Source: Chlorobium sp. (GTDB taxonomy: Bacteria > Bacteroidota > Chlorobiia > Chlorobiales > Chlorobiaceae). From it: a DNA stretch of 64,000 bases. Below are positions 8,428 through 16,899 of the stretch, one piece after another. The position numbers were made by a program, and so were the translations under genes. A model generated the notes under the pieces. The model ran no database searches. It had not been told where the DNA came from and worked only from the letters and a program-made list of their open reading frames with translations. Location: contig SZXV01000002.1 in assembly GCA_005862225.1 (NCBI GenBank), positions 310,001 to 374,000 on the forward strand, given 5' to 3'. The stretch's first letter is position 1, and every line of letters begins with the position of its first letter.

Positions 8428-11043
8428 ATGGCGAATGAGCAGAAAAATAATTCATCCAACAGAGTCTATATCTTTGTTTTCTTTAGTGTAGTTTTACTTG
8501 CGCTCTCTCTGTGGGTGGTATGGGATGACGAGTTTGGCCTGAGACCATGGAAAAAATACCAGCAAGAGTTCAAGACACTGAAGCACGACAAGCTTGAGAG
8601 TGAATACCGCAAGGCTGTTGTTGACTTCCAGAGGTCGGGCGGGCACACACGCCTTGCTGAATTGGAAGCAAGACTGGCCAAAGCGGAAGCAGTCTTTCAG
8701 AGTCCCGCAAATCAGGAGAAGTACAAGCAACTGACAACACAGTTTGATGACATTCATGCAACTGCTGCAAGCAACCAGAAAGAGCTGCAAAATGCTCGTG
8801 GAAAGTTTCTTGAGTCGGAGTATTACTTTACCAAGACACAAAAGCCAGAATACAAGGCCACAATGGATCTTCTGCAGCGGGAGATTGACGCAATAAACCT
8901 GCGTCGAGCTTCGATTCAGAAGAAAGAAGAGGCCTTTAAGAATGCTCTTAATGAGATGACATCGGCGACGGTCAATCTCAAGGCCGAGATTGAGGATATG
9001 AAAAAAGGACTTGAAGAGCTTAAGGAAAAGATTGCAAGTAATGACAAGGTAGCTGTTGAAATAAAGCAGGTACACATCAAGGACATTGACAAGGCTGACC
9101 GCTGCCAGTCATGTCATATAGGTATAGATGGCAAACATCAGGTTTCATCTCTACAGCCCTTCACCAAACACCCGGCGAGCTTTGTCTATCTTGATCATCA
9201 TGACCCGTCAAAGTTTGGATGTACTTTCTGTCATCGCGGACAGGGTCGTGCAACCACTTCTGTCGAAAAAGCACACGGAAAGGTCAAGCACTTTGATGAA
9301 CCTTTGCTTGATGGTGATATGACCCAGACATCATGTCTTAACTGCCATGGTGATATCAAGGGGCTTCGTGGAGCAGAACAGATTGGAATTAGCACTGAGC
9401 TTATTAAAAAATACGGTTGTTACAGTTGTCACAAAATTCCCGGTTATGAGTCAATTGGTGATGTTGGTCCGGTACTCACAGAGGTCGGTTCCAAGGTCAA
9501 TTATTCATGGGCAGTCAATTGGCTGCTGGATCCGAAGAAATACTTTTCAACGGCCCGGATGCCAAAGTTTTTCTTTACACAGGCGCAGGCGGAAGCTATA
9601 GCTGACTATCTGTTCAGTATGTCCGGAACCACCCGTCATGATGTTGATTATGCAAATACTCAACCCAACGCTCAGCTTGTGGAGCAGGGCAAGACGCTGT
9701 GGAGTCAGGCACGCTGTAATCTCTGCCATACTACAGGCGGCAGGGGTGGTAATCATATCAAGGTTTATGCCCCAGATTTGAGCAAAGTGGGCAGTAAGGT
9801 AAACAAGGAGTGGTTATTCAAGTGGCTCAAGAATCCAAATGCCTATTTCCCGGGCACCAAAATGCCTCGTTTCCGCTTTACGGATCAGGAGATCAATGCT
9901 TTGGTCGAATATATCGTCAGCGAGTATAAGGACGATGAAGCAGAAGCCAGGTATGTGCAGCCTGTTGAAATCAAGGCGGCATCGATCAAGAAAGGAAAAG
10001 AGCTGATTCAGCAGTATGGCTGTTATGGTTGTCATAAGCTGCAGGGTATGGAGGAGATGGTGCAGATTGCGCCTTCATTGAAAAGCCAGGGCGTCAGCTT
10101 TCTGAGAAAAGATGAAATGCGTGAAAAGATTGGCACGGAACTTTCGTCAATTGGCAGCAAGCCGCTTGAGATGCTTGATTTTGGAAAGCTTGCCAAAGCA
10201 ATTCCGAACGATCGCTTGAGTTATCTGAAACAAAAGCTGAGAGATCCAAGGGGATTCAGGCTTGGCCTGAGGATGCCGGATTTCCGTCTTTCAGAATCTG
10301 AGGTTAATGAACTGGCAGCAGTGCTCTATGGATTTACCGATGCAAATGTGCCGGTACGTTTCATGGTTCCATCACGCCAGGAATTAGACAAGATGGCAGG
10401 GGTACAAGGGTACAAATTCACTGGTGATTTTGCCAAGGTTATAGCTGATGTAAAGTGTACCAATTGCCATAGTATTAAAGGTATTGGAGCTGATTACGCG
10501 CCTGATCTCTCAATTGCCGGTAGCAAGCTTCAGGAGAAATGGATCCGTAAATTCCTTGCCAATCCTGATGTTATACGACCTCTGCTTCAGCAGATGCCGA
10601 AGCTTGGCCTGACATTGGGCAAGCCAGCGGCAAAGGTGACAATGCCGAAATTTAACCTTGGCAAACAGAGGGTTGAGGATACCAACAAGTCGGATGTTGA
10701 TGTTGTGGTCGACTACTTCCAGCAGGAACTCGTTACAACAGATATTCCGAAGGCAATACCGACGATAACTACCATGGCCCTGCCTGAACAGATCAGCAAG
10801 GGAAAGGCTCTGTACGAATTCAAGGGTTGCAGATCCTGTCACCAGATTGGATTGGATGGCGGCGCTCTTGGGCCTAATTTGTCGGATGTGGGTAACCGGT
10901 TACAGCCCGGGTTTATTTTCAGGCATCTTGAAAATGCCCGCAAATTCAAACCTGATATTGTTGAACCGGATTATGGCTTTACCGAACGGGAAAGAATTTA
11001 TTTGACAAACTTTTTGATGACCCTGAAACTGAACACGAAGTGA
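8428..11043 (+). CDS. Membrane-anchored octahaem c-type cytochrome
   Basis: The 871-residue protein has one N-terminal membrane helix (about residues 10-30), a long charged coiled coil (about 40-215) and eight CXXCH sites at residues 226, 265, 303, 331, 430, 532, 677 and 801. The last five sit in repeated monohaem cytochrome c domains, several ending in RMPKF/KMPRF/RMPDF-type sequences that supply the axial Met. It probably replaces cytochrome c1/f as electron acceptor for the Rieske protein and forms a periplasmic haem wire. A TTG six bases upstream is an alternative start. Its stop overlaps the next gene (TGATG). Confidence 0.9.
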   Translation: MANEQKNNSSNRVYIFVFFSVVLLALSLWVVWDDEFGLRPWKKYQQEFKTLKHDKLESEYRKAVVDFQRSGGHTRLAELEARLAKAEAVFQSPANQEKYKQLTTQFDDIHATAASNQKELQNARGKFLESEYYFTKTQKPEYKATMDLLQREIDAINLRRASIQKKEEAFKNALNEMTSATVNLKAEIEDMKKGLEELKEKIASNDKVAVEIKQVHIKDIDKADRCQSCHIGIDGKHQVSSLQPFTKHPASFVYLDHHDPSKFGCTFCHRGQGRATTSVEKAHGKVKHFDEPLLDGDMTQTSCLNCHGDIKGLRGAEQIGISTELIKKYGCYSCHKIPGYESIGDVGPVLTEVGSKVNYSWAVNWLLDPKKYFSTARMPKFFFTQAQAEAIADYLFSMSGTTRHDVDYANTQPNAQLVEQGKTLWSQARCNLCHTTGGRGGNHIKVYAPDLSKVGSKVNKEWLFKWLKNPNAYFPGTKMPRFRFTDQEINALVEYIVSEYKDDEAEARYVQPVEIKAASIKKGKELIQQYGCYGCHKLQGMEEMVQIAPSLKSQGVSFLRKDEMREKIGTELSSIGSKPLEMLDFGKLAKAIPNDRLSYLKQKLRDPRGFRLGLRMPDFRLSESEVNELAAVLYGFTDANVPVRFMVPSRQELDKMAGVQGYKFTGDFAKVIADVKCTNCHSIKGIGADYAPDLSIAGSKLQEKWIRKFLANPDVIRPLLQQMPKLGLTLGKPAAKVTMPKFNLGKQRVEDTNKSDVDVVVDYFQQELVTTDIPKAIPTITTMALPEQISKGKALYEFKGCRSCHQIGLDGGALGPNLSDVGNRLQPGFIFRHLENARKFKPDIVEPDYGFTERERIYLTNFLMTLKLNTK

Positions 11044-11486
11044 TGCAAAAAACCTTACAAATCAGGAAGTTCGCCATTTTCGCAACTCTCTCAGTGCTTG
11101 TGATTGCGGGATGCGGCAAGAAACCGAACCAGTCAGGGAAAGCTGATTCCACAAAGACGATGGCGGCAGTTGATTCTGCCGCCACAGTGACAAAGGTCCC
11201 TTTTGCTCTTAAGGAAGGAAAAAGGCTCTTTTTGCACTATTGTGCGGTCTGTCACGGAGAAACAGGTGATGGGGGGGGGCAGTATTATGGTTTGACACCA
11301 TCGCCAGCCAATTTTACCGATAAAGCGTTTATGAAGAGCTTGTCGAATGAGAGGCTTTTTAAGGCGATAATGGAAGGATCAGCCTCGGTGGGCAAGTCCA
11401 ATATGTGTCCGCCGTGGGGGAAGTCTTTTCAACCTGAGGAGCTGGAGTTCATTGTGACCTATATCAGAACTCTTTCCGGTAAGTGA
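11043..11486 (+). CDS. Monohaem cytochrome c lipoprotein
   Basis: The 147-residue protein has a lipoprotein signal with lipobox VIAGC (C24), a flexible Ala/Ser/Thr/Lys linker and one cytochrome c domain with C67-A-V-C70-H71. NMCPPWG near residue 120 is the likely axial-Met region. ATG 11043 shares a base with the stop of the octahaem gene, so the two are translationally coupled and probably act together. It would be a membrane-tethered electron shuttle in the periplasm. Lipid anchoring to inner or outer membrane cannot be told from the sequence. Confidence 0.88.
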   Translation: MQKTLQIRKFAIFATLSVLVIAGCGKKPNQSGKADSTKTMAAVDSAATVTKVPFALKEGKRLFLHYCAVCHGETGDGGGQYYGLTPSPANFTDKAFMKSLSNERLFKAIMEGSASVGKSNMCPPWGKSFQPEELEFIVTYIRTLSGK

Positions 11487-11559
11487 TTGTTATATTGTAT
11501 TATGTTTTTAGTTTAAACGATTTAATTTTTTGAAAAAATCAAAAACAATGGAGTCAGAC

Positions 11560-12162
11560 ATGTTTAGCTTCAAAAGCAAATCATTGAAAAGCGCGCTTTT
11601 AATGACCTGTTTCGGGTTCATCACCTCAACTGCTTTTTGTGGAGGAACAGTAACAGGGACAGTTGATGCTACTTTGGCAAAGTATAAAAAAGACGCAGTA
11701 GTTTACCTGAAAGGCGTCAAAGGGCCAGTTGCTCCCCAGAAGGCAGTGATGGATCAGAAAAATCTTGTTTTTCTACCCCATGTGCTTGCAGTCCCTGCGG
11801 GTTCAACTGTTGATTTTATAAACAGTGATAAAGTTAATCACAATATATTTTCTGCGGATGCCTGCAAAAAATTTAATCTTGGAACATACAATCCGGGAAT
11901 GTCAAAGTCAGTTCTTTTTGATAAGCCCTGTGTTGTGAATCTTCTGTGCAATGTGCATTCCGAAATGTCGGGTTTTGTTGTTGTTACTGAAAATCCCTAT
12001 TTCAGTGTAAGCGGTGCCGATGGCAAGTTTACTATAAAGAATGTTCCTGCGGGTACTTATGAAATATCCGCATGGAGCGAAAAGCTCAAGCCTCAGGGGA
12101 AGACAATGGTTACCGTTGCTGAAGGGCAGACTGCCACTGTTGCTCTTAAAATGGCAAAATAA
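11560..12162 (+). CDS. Exported cupredoxin with carboxypeptidase-regulatory-like domain
   Basis: A signal peptide (to about residue 28, TAFCGG) is followed by a plastocyanin-like domain with a complete type 1 copper set: H94, then C130-N-V-H133-S-E-M136, the Cys+3/+6 spacing of amicyanin-type proteins. Residues about 145-198 form a beta-sandwich of the carboxypeptidase regulatory type (GKFTIKNVPAGTYEISAW). GGAG 6 bp before the ATG at 11560 fixes the start. It is the last gene before a hairpin at 12185. Rusticyanin, also a cupredoxin, works with Cyc2 in Acidithiobacillus; a parallel role here is inference. Confidence 0.82.
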   Translation: MFSFKSKSLKSALLMTCFGFITSTAFCGGTVTGTVDATLAKYKKDAVVYLKGVKGPVAPQKAVMDQKNLVFLPHVLAVPAGSTVDFINSDKVNHNIFSADACKKFNLGTYNPGMSKSVLFDKPCVVNLLCNVHSEMSGFVVVTENPYFSVSGADGKFTIKNVPAGTYEISAWSEKLKPQGKTMVTVAEGQTATVALKMAK

Positions 12163-12184
12163 TACGCTCTGCTCTAAGTAAAAT

Positions 12185-12216
12185 TAAAGAGGTACCTGAA
12201 TAAAGGTGCCTCTTTA
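12185..12216 (+). terminator. Hairpin terminator after the cupredoxin gene
   Basis: A 12-bp stem (TAAAGAGGTACC / GGTGCCTCTTTA, one T-G wobble) with an 8-base loop lies 22 bp after the stop. The following ATCGTTGT is only weakly T-rich. It likely ends the transcript begun at the Rieske gene. Confidence 0.65.
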
Positions 12217-12316
12217 TCGTTGTATCAATCCTATCATAAGGGGTAACAGTGGTGATGAGTCAAGCTCATTATTTACTGTTATGCCTATTTTTACCATTCG
12301 ACAAACTTATATCATT

Positions 12317-12679
12317 ATGAAAACTTCAGTTCAGGTTTGTTGTTTTATTGCCGCCTTTTTTTGTTCAACACCATTGCTTGTCAATGCAACGCCTGATCCA
12401 GCAAGTGTTGAACTGCGGGAAAAATATAATCTTGATAAGGGAAAAAAGGTGTACGAAAAGGTGTGTGCAAACTGTCATGGCACCGGGGTTTTGGAAGCGC
12501 CTGAGTTTTGTAATATTTCTGCCTGGAAGCCAAGAATTGCAAAAGGGATGGCGGTACTGGTGCAACACACAATTCAGGGTTTCAGGCAGATGCCGCCAAA
12601 GGGTGGGGATACTGAATTCAATGAAGCTGAAGATGCTAATGCAGTTGCCTATATGGTTGATCAGTGTCTGATACATTAA
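12317..12679 (+). CDS. Cytochrome c5-family periplasmic monohaem cytochrome
   Basis: The 120-residue product has a signal peptide (cleavage near VNA, residue 24), C50-A-N-C53-H54 and the c5 signature QMPPKGG with axial M92, followed by AVAYM near the C-terminus. C65 and C117 could form a disulfide. It lies just upstream of the second Cyc2-like gene. From memory, c5-type cytochromes neighbour cyc2 in other Chlorobia, which makes it the prime candidate for the periplasmic electron acceptor from that porin-cytochrome. The start is the ATG at 12317; a longer in-frame extension upstream has no signal-like character. Confidence 0.87.
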   Translation: MKTSVQVCCFIAAFFCSTPLLVNATPDPASVELREKYNLDKGKKVYEKVCANCHGTGVLEAPEFCNISAWKPRIAKGMAVLVQHTIQGFRQMPPKGGDTEFNEAEDANAVAYMVDQCLIH

Positions 12680-12793
12680 TCTGTTGTTAGATGTAACATA
12701 ATAACTTTGCAACAGTATACTTAAGGTCTCTGAAGTTTTTGAAGGCACATTGTTGCAATAATAAGAGTTGTGTGAAAAAAATTAATTAAGATT

Positions 12794-12837
12794 TTTAAGG
12801 AAAATTTACGATTCATTTAAGGATTCTTTAGGAAAAG
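12794..12837 (+). promoter_or_regulatory. Four 11-bp-phased TTTA repeats (site 2), upstream of cyc2
   Basis: TTTAAGGA (12794), TTTACGAT (12805), TTTAAGGA (12816) and TTTAGGAA (12827) are spaced exactly 11 bp apart. A TATTGT sequence at 12839 or 12844 is a plausible -10 box. The arrangement matches sites for OmpR/PhoB-family regulators, which bind tandem half-sites on one DNA face. Confidence 0.6.
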
Positions 12838-12943
12838 ATATTGTATTGTTGTTGTAAATAAATAAGCGTGAACGTTGCTTTAAGGTATTTATTTGCTTGC
12901 CATTCAATTTCATCGATATAAATCATTAAACTCATTACGTGTT

Positions 12944-14215
12944 ATGTCGCTAAAGAAACAACGTATTTTATTAGTTTTGATCGGAGCGTTTGTTCCTTTA
13001 TTAGGTTTTGTCCCGCAGGTGTCAGCAACCCCAGCCTTTTCAAGGCAGACAGGACAGTCATGCGCTGCATGCCATTTCCAGAGATATCCATTACTCAATG
13101 CCTATGGTCGGTCGTTCAAGGCAAACGGATATACGCAAACAGGCAAACAGGAGACTATTGAAGATAACTCACTCTCTCTTCCAGTAACACTTAATGCGGC
13201 AGTCGTCACCAAGCTCAGGTATGTGAAAACCAATGGAGTGTCAACAGATGGAACAAACGGGGGCGAGTTTAATATGCCTGATGAAGCAAGTCTTTTTCTT
13301 GCCGGCAGGGTGGCAAAAAACATCGGATATCAGGCTGATATCAGTCTGGGCAGAGACAAGTCTCTATTGGCGGGCTTCAAGATGCCCTTTGTTTTTCCCC
13401 AGAATGACTTTATCATCAGCGCCATTCCGTTTTTCACTGATACTCAAGGGCCAGCGTACGGTTACGAACTCCTGAACACGGGTGCTGTAGAGTTTTCCCG
13501 ACCGTTTGAAAATGCAGCAGAGACTTCCGCACAACAATATCTTGTTCAGGATGCGAATGAAGCGAACAACGGCACAACTGGTGTTGCCCTGGTTTTCCAT
13601 CACAAGTATGGGTATTTAAGCTATACTCCATACATTACTAATAATACAAATGACCTTGCAAACTCAACGCCACATAAATTCATGAGCTATGTAAGGGGCG
13701 TTGTTACTCCTGCAAAAGTAGGTAACTTTGAGCTTGCTGCCGGATTCCAGCTTTGGAAGGGGACTTCAAGTATTGATGTTTCTGGGTCTGCAGGCCTTAC
13801 AAAAAAAGCCGATGTATGGGCAATTGATGGCCAAGCTCAGGGTAAGGTTGGAAGTTATCCTCTTGGTGTTTATGTGGCTTATGGTAGTGCAAAGAAATCG
13901 GATGCAGCATCGGGAGCTACACCGAACGACTTTAATGAAAGTCCTTTAGCAAATAAAACAGCCTTCACCATTGCGGCCGATATGGGAATCGTTCCATCAA
14001 AACTTGGTCTTGGCCTTGCTTACAGAATAGCCCATAATCCCAATAATGGAAGTACCGTAAGTGATGGCGAAAATGCAGTGACTCTTGCAGCAACCTATAA
14101 TGTTGCTAAAAATGTTCTTCTGCAAGTGAACCACAGTTTCTATTCCTATGGTGCAGATGTAGAAACTCCAGATGGAAACCAAAAGACATCACTTGTTCTA
14201 TTTAGTGCATTTTGA
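12944..14215 (+). CDS. cyc2: Outer-membrane porin-cytochrome, Cyc2 type (second copy)
   Basis: From the ATG at 12944 the product has 423 residues: signal peptide ending near VSA (residue 28), TPAFSRQTGQS, haem site C40-A-A-C43-H44, then YPLLNAYGRSFKANGY, a close match to the Cyc2 fused-cytochrome signature. The remaining 350 residues look like a 16-strand-type beta-barrel and end in aromatic Phe (LFSAF). Cyc2 accepts electrons from dissolved Fe(II) at the cell surface. The c5 cytochrome directly upstream supports this role. Similar N-termini exist in porin-cytochromes of unproven function, so the substrate is inferred. There is no Shine-Dalgarno sequence at 12944; a TTG at 12893 would add 17 residues. 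Confidence 0.85.
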   Translation: MSLKKQRILLVLIGAFVPLLGFVPQVSATPAFSRQTGQSCAACHFQRYPLLNAYGRSFKANGYTQTGKQETIEDNSLSLPVTLNAAVVTKLRYVKTNGVSTDGTNGGEFNMPDEASLFLAGRVAKNIGYQADISLGRDKSLLAGFKMPFVFPQNDFIISAIPFFTDTQGPAYGYELLNTGAVEFSRPFENAAETSAQQYLVQDANEANNGTTGVALVFHHKYGYLSYTPYITNNTNDLANSTPHKFMSYVRGVVTPAKVGNFELAAGFQLWKGTSSIDVSGSAGLTKKADVWAIDGQAQGKVGSYPLGVYVAYGSAKKSDAASGATPNDFNESPLANKTAFTIAADMGIVPSKLGLGLAYRIAHNPNNGSTVSDGENAVTLAATYNVAKNVLLQVNHSFYSYGADVETPDGNQKTSLVLFSAF

Positions 14216-14785
14216 TTGGCAAATATTGTTTGAAAAGTTGATTTGGCTCCTTTAATTATTGGCAACTATTCTATCAAACAAGCTTTTTGAAAGTCTGAAT
14301 CTCTTTTTTGATTCTTGCAAAAGATATAATCAGCAGGCTTTGTTTTTATCGTAAGTCAGGATTTCAGGAGCTTGACTGGAAGTTATTTTTTGTCATAAAG
14401 ATTGTGGGTACTGGATGAACAGTTTAGTCAACGACGGGTTTAAGTTGAAATGGCATAACAAAAAAGCGCCCATCTTCCTAAACCCGCTGCTGATAGTAAT
14501 GGAATAGATGCTCATTTTATTTTTAGTTGAATTTTAAGAGTCTCTTAATCTTTTTTATAGGTTATTGGTTTTGCTATTTTGACTTTCAATTAATTTATCA
14601 GGTCTGCGTTTTTTTGTTCCATCTGCTTATTAATGCCACGCTAATTTTTTTGTTGGCATTGAATTCTTTGATCGTACAAATTTATTGATATCTGCAATTG
14701 TTGAATGTATTATGCCATTTACCAGGGAATATTTCGATCATTATATTAGTTGAATAGTTTTAATAATTAAACCATAATTTTCATT
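14216..14785. other. 570-bp AT-rich intergenic region
   Basis: Between cyc2 and the TlpA gene. Besides the phased repeats at 14522, it holds an inverted repeat CGGGTTTA (14435-14442) / TAAACCCG (14479-14486). The 15-bp palindrome TTAAGAG-T-CTCTTAA (14534-14548) falls inside the repeats. No coding sequence is evident. Confidence 0.6.
14522..14554 (+). promoter_or_regulatory. Three 11-bp-phased PyTTAA-type repeats (site 3), upstream of TlpA operon
   Basis: TTTAGTTG (14522), TTTAAGAG (14533) and CTTAATCT (14544) are in 11-bp register; a degenerate fourth (TTATAGGT) starts at 14555. The second and third together form a perfect palindrome (14534-14548). This is the least regular of the four sites. 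Confidence 0.5.
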
Positions 14786-15304
14786 ATGTGTACTTTTCAG
14801 TTGAAGAAATTAAGATCGTCGCTTTTGTTAGCATTTCTTTTTTGTTTGAGTTTCAGCGCTAACTCTTATGCTCTTGATGCCGGAAGCAAGGCGCCTGATT
14901 TTGAACTTCCCGGTGTGCAAGGTACGGTGAAACTTTCGAGCACCGCAGGTTCGGTTGTTTATGTTGATTTCTGGGCATCCTGGTGTGGGCCTTGCAAGCA
15001 ATCGTTTCTCTGGATGAATGCCATGCAGGACAAGTACAGGGCCCAGGGATTGCAAGTTATCGGTGTGAATCTTGATGCTAAGTCTGATGATGCTAAAAAG
15101 TTTTTATCGCAGACGCTGGCTCACTTTACTGTTGCTTTTGATTCAAAAGGTGGCACGCCAAAAAATTATGGAGTAAAGGGAATGCCGACCAGTTTTCTAG
15201 TTGGACGGGATGGCAAAATTATCTTTCAGCATTTAGGCTTTAAAGAGGCTGATCGCGAAAAACTTGAACAAGAAATTAAGGCAGCACTGGAGGCAAAAAA
15301 ATGA
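14786..15304 (+). CDS. TlpA-like exported thioredoxin-fold protein
   Basis: The 172-residue product has a signal peptide or anchor (to about residue 29, SYA) and an AhpC/TSA-type thioredoxin fold with the redox motif WC67GPC70K. GMPTSFLVGRDG carries the cis-Pro loop. Proteins of this kind reduce disulfides in periplasmic partners. The next gene overlaps it by 4 bp (ATGA) and encodes a small lipoprotein with a C-terminal Cys-Gly-Cys, a natural substrate candidate. DsbD, which feeds electrons to such proteins, is encoded at 19884 in the same gene run. Confidence 0.88.
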   Translation: MCTFQLKKLRSSLLLAFLFCLSFSANSYALDAGSKAPDFELPGVQGTVKLSSTAGSVVYVDFWASWCGPCKQSFLWMNAMQDKYRAQGLQVIGVNLDAKSDDAKKFLSQTLAHFTVAFDSKGGTPKNYGVKGMPTSFLVGRDGKIIFQHLGFKEADREKLEQEIKAALEAKK

Positions 15305-15537
15305 AAAAAAATGTCATGCTCAAACCCGTTTACGCTTTTCTGTTGCTGATGCTTGCTTTGTCAGGTTGCTCGATCGGGCAGGCTGTCCAGCCTTGGGAAA
15401 AAGAGACGCTTGCAAAACCTGAAATGACCTTTGAGGGCGATCCGCTTGATACCAAGTATACCGAACACATCTACAGCAGCAAAGAGGCGGCTTCCGGTGG
15501 CGCCGGGGTAGGTGGTGGTGGATGCGGTTGCAATTAA
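15301..15537 (+). CDS. Small DUF4266-type lipoprotein with Cys-Gly-Cys tail
   Basis: The 78-residue product has a lipobox LSGC (C23), a middle with PWEKETLAKPEM, a conserved-looking EHIYSSKEAA stretch and the tail GGGGC75GC77N. This matches the DUF4266 family as I recall it. It is coupled by overlap to the TlpA gene and followed 27 bp later by the DUF3570 gene. The function of the family is unproven; the tail suggests metal, disulfide or cofactor chemistry. Confidence 0.8.
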   Translation: MKKNVMLKPVYAFLLLMLALSGCSIGQAVQPWEKETLAKPEMTFEGDPLDTKYTEHIYSSKEAASGGAGVGGGGCGCN

Positions 15538-15564
15538 CGTAATTTTAATTTTCAGGATACTCTT

Positions 15565-16734
15565 ATGAAACCAGTCCCGACAAAAAAAACTCATGTTATA
15601 GGCGCGGCAATTTTTGCTGCGGCAATGGCACTGCCCTTCTCCAGCACTGCGTTTGCAGAAGCGGCTCCAGAAAAGGGTATTGTTGCTTTTAAATACCTTA
15701 ATTACGAGGATAGCCAGCCCGGTCTCGACAGGATGGATATTAATGCCTACACAGTTTCGGCCATGGCTCCGATAGCAGGCAAGTGGTCGATCAGCACATC
15801 CTACACCTACGATTCTGTTTCTGGTGCATCACCCTCGTATCATAGCGCTGTTGAGCCGGAGATGGTTTCTGGTGCTTCAAAAATAAGCGAACGCCGAAAT
15901 GCCGTGGATCTGAGCGTTACCCGTTATCTGCCACAGGGCAGTTTGACTGCTGGAACCAGCTATTCCAAAGAAAACGACTATATTTCACGTGGTTATTCTT
16001 TTCAGGGAAGTTTTTCGACAGAGGATAAGAATACAACATTTACTCTTGGTGGCAGTTATACTTCCGACTCTATTTTTCCTTCAATAGATGATACAGCCTT
16101 TTTTGAAAAGAGAGTTGTTGCTGGTTTGTTTGGTATCACCAAGGTGTTGACAAAGAGGGATATTGTGCAGTTGAATGTTGGCTATTCAAATGGTAACGGA
16201 TACTTCAGTGATCCTTACAAGTTGTATGACAGAAGACCTGAGAAGCGGCAGAGCACGACGGTTATGACCAGATGGAACCATCATTTTGATGGCATTGACG
16301 GCACGAGTCATCTTTCGTATCGCTATTATACCGACACTTTTGGCATCAGGGCTCATACCTTTGGCCTGGAATATGTTCAGCCGGTTGTGAATGATTGGAC
16401 AATTATCCCCTCGGTAAGGTACTATTCTCAAACCGCCGCTGACTTTTATTTGCCAGTAGATCCAACTGTACCCTCGGGTTTGCCTCATGAGGCGGCTGTT
16501 CGATTATATGACCCGTTGTTACCATCAGTTTCGTTAGATCAGCGTTTGTCCGCGTTCGGAGCAGTTACGCTTGGTATCAAGGTTGAAAAAAGGATTGCCA
16601 AAGATTGGTTGGTTGATGCGAAGTTTGAGAGTTATGAACAGCGTCCAGGTTGGAGTATAACCGGTGGAGGTGACTCTGGGCTTGCACCATTCAGAGCAAA
16701 ATTCATCCAGTTTGGCATCTTACGTGATTTTTAG
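15565..16734 (+). CDS. DUF3570 outer-membrane protein, possible flavinylation target
   Basis: The 389-residue product has a signal peptide (ending AFA near residue 31) and a long series of amphipathic strands, ending in Phe (GILRDF), as in outer-membrane barrels. Between residues 83 and 108 there are two stretches, DSVSGASPSY and EMVSGASKIS, that resemble the FMN-attachment motif Dxx(S/T)GA(S/T)xx(S/T) used by ApbE enzymes. An apbE gene lies downstream at 18968. The family is uncharacterised to my knowledge. TlpA, DUF4266 and DUF3570 form one compact operon that ends at a terminator at 16763. Confidence 0.78.
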   Translation: MKPVPTKKTHVIGAAIFAAAMALPFSSTAFAEAAPEKGIVAFKYLNYEDSQPGLDRMDINAYTVSAMAPIAGKWSISTSYTYDSVSGASPSYHSAVEPEMVSGASKISERRNAVDLSVTRYLPQGSLTAGTSYSKENDYISRGYSFQGSFSTEDKNTTFTLGGSYTSDSIFPSIDDTAFFEKRVVAGLFGITKVLTKRDIVQLNVGYSNGNGYFSDPYKLYDRRPEKRQSTTVMTRWNHHFDGIDGTSHLSYRYYTDTFGIRAHTFGLEYVQPVVNDWTIIPSVRYYSQTAADFYLPVDPTVPSGLPHEAAVRLYDPLLPSVSLDQRLSAFGAVTLGIKVEKRIAKDWLVDAKFESYEQRPGWSITGGGDSGLAPFRAKFIQFGILRDF

Positions 16735-16762
16735 TTCTCCTATAGCGTAGATTTGCTATTAC

Positions 16763-16804
16763 AGCCCTTTTTCATTATAGAATGGAGAGGGCTTTATTTT
16801 TTTT
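16763..16804 (+). terminator. Rho-independent terminator after the DUF3570 gene
   Basis: AGCCCT (16763-16768) pairs with AGGGCT (16788-16793); the stem continues imperfectly inward (TTTTCATT against AATGGAG) around an ATAG loop. A strong T-run follows at 16794-16804. Confidence 0.8.
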
Positions 16805-16899
16805 CTGTATTTGGAGGCCTCATGAACAACAGTAGACTAACGCTAAAATTTTCGCAGAGTATTCTCTCGCCTGATTATTGTTACCTCAACATCATCATT

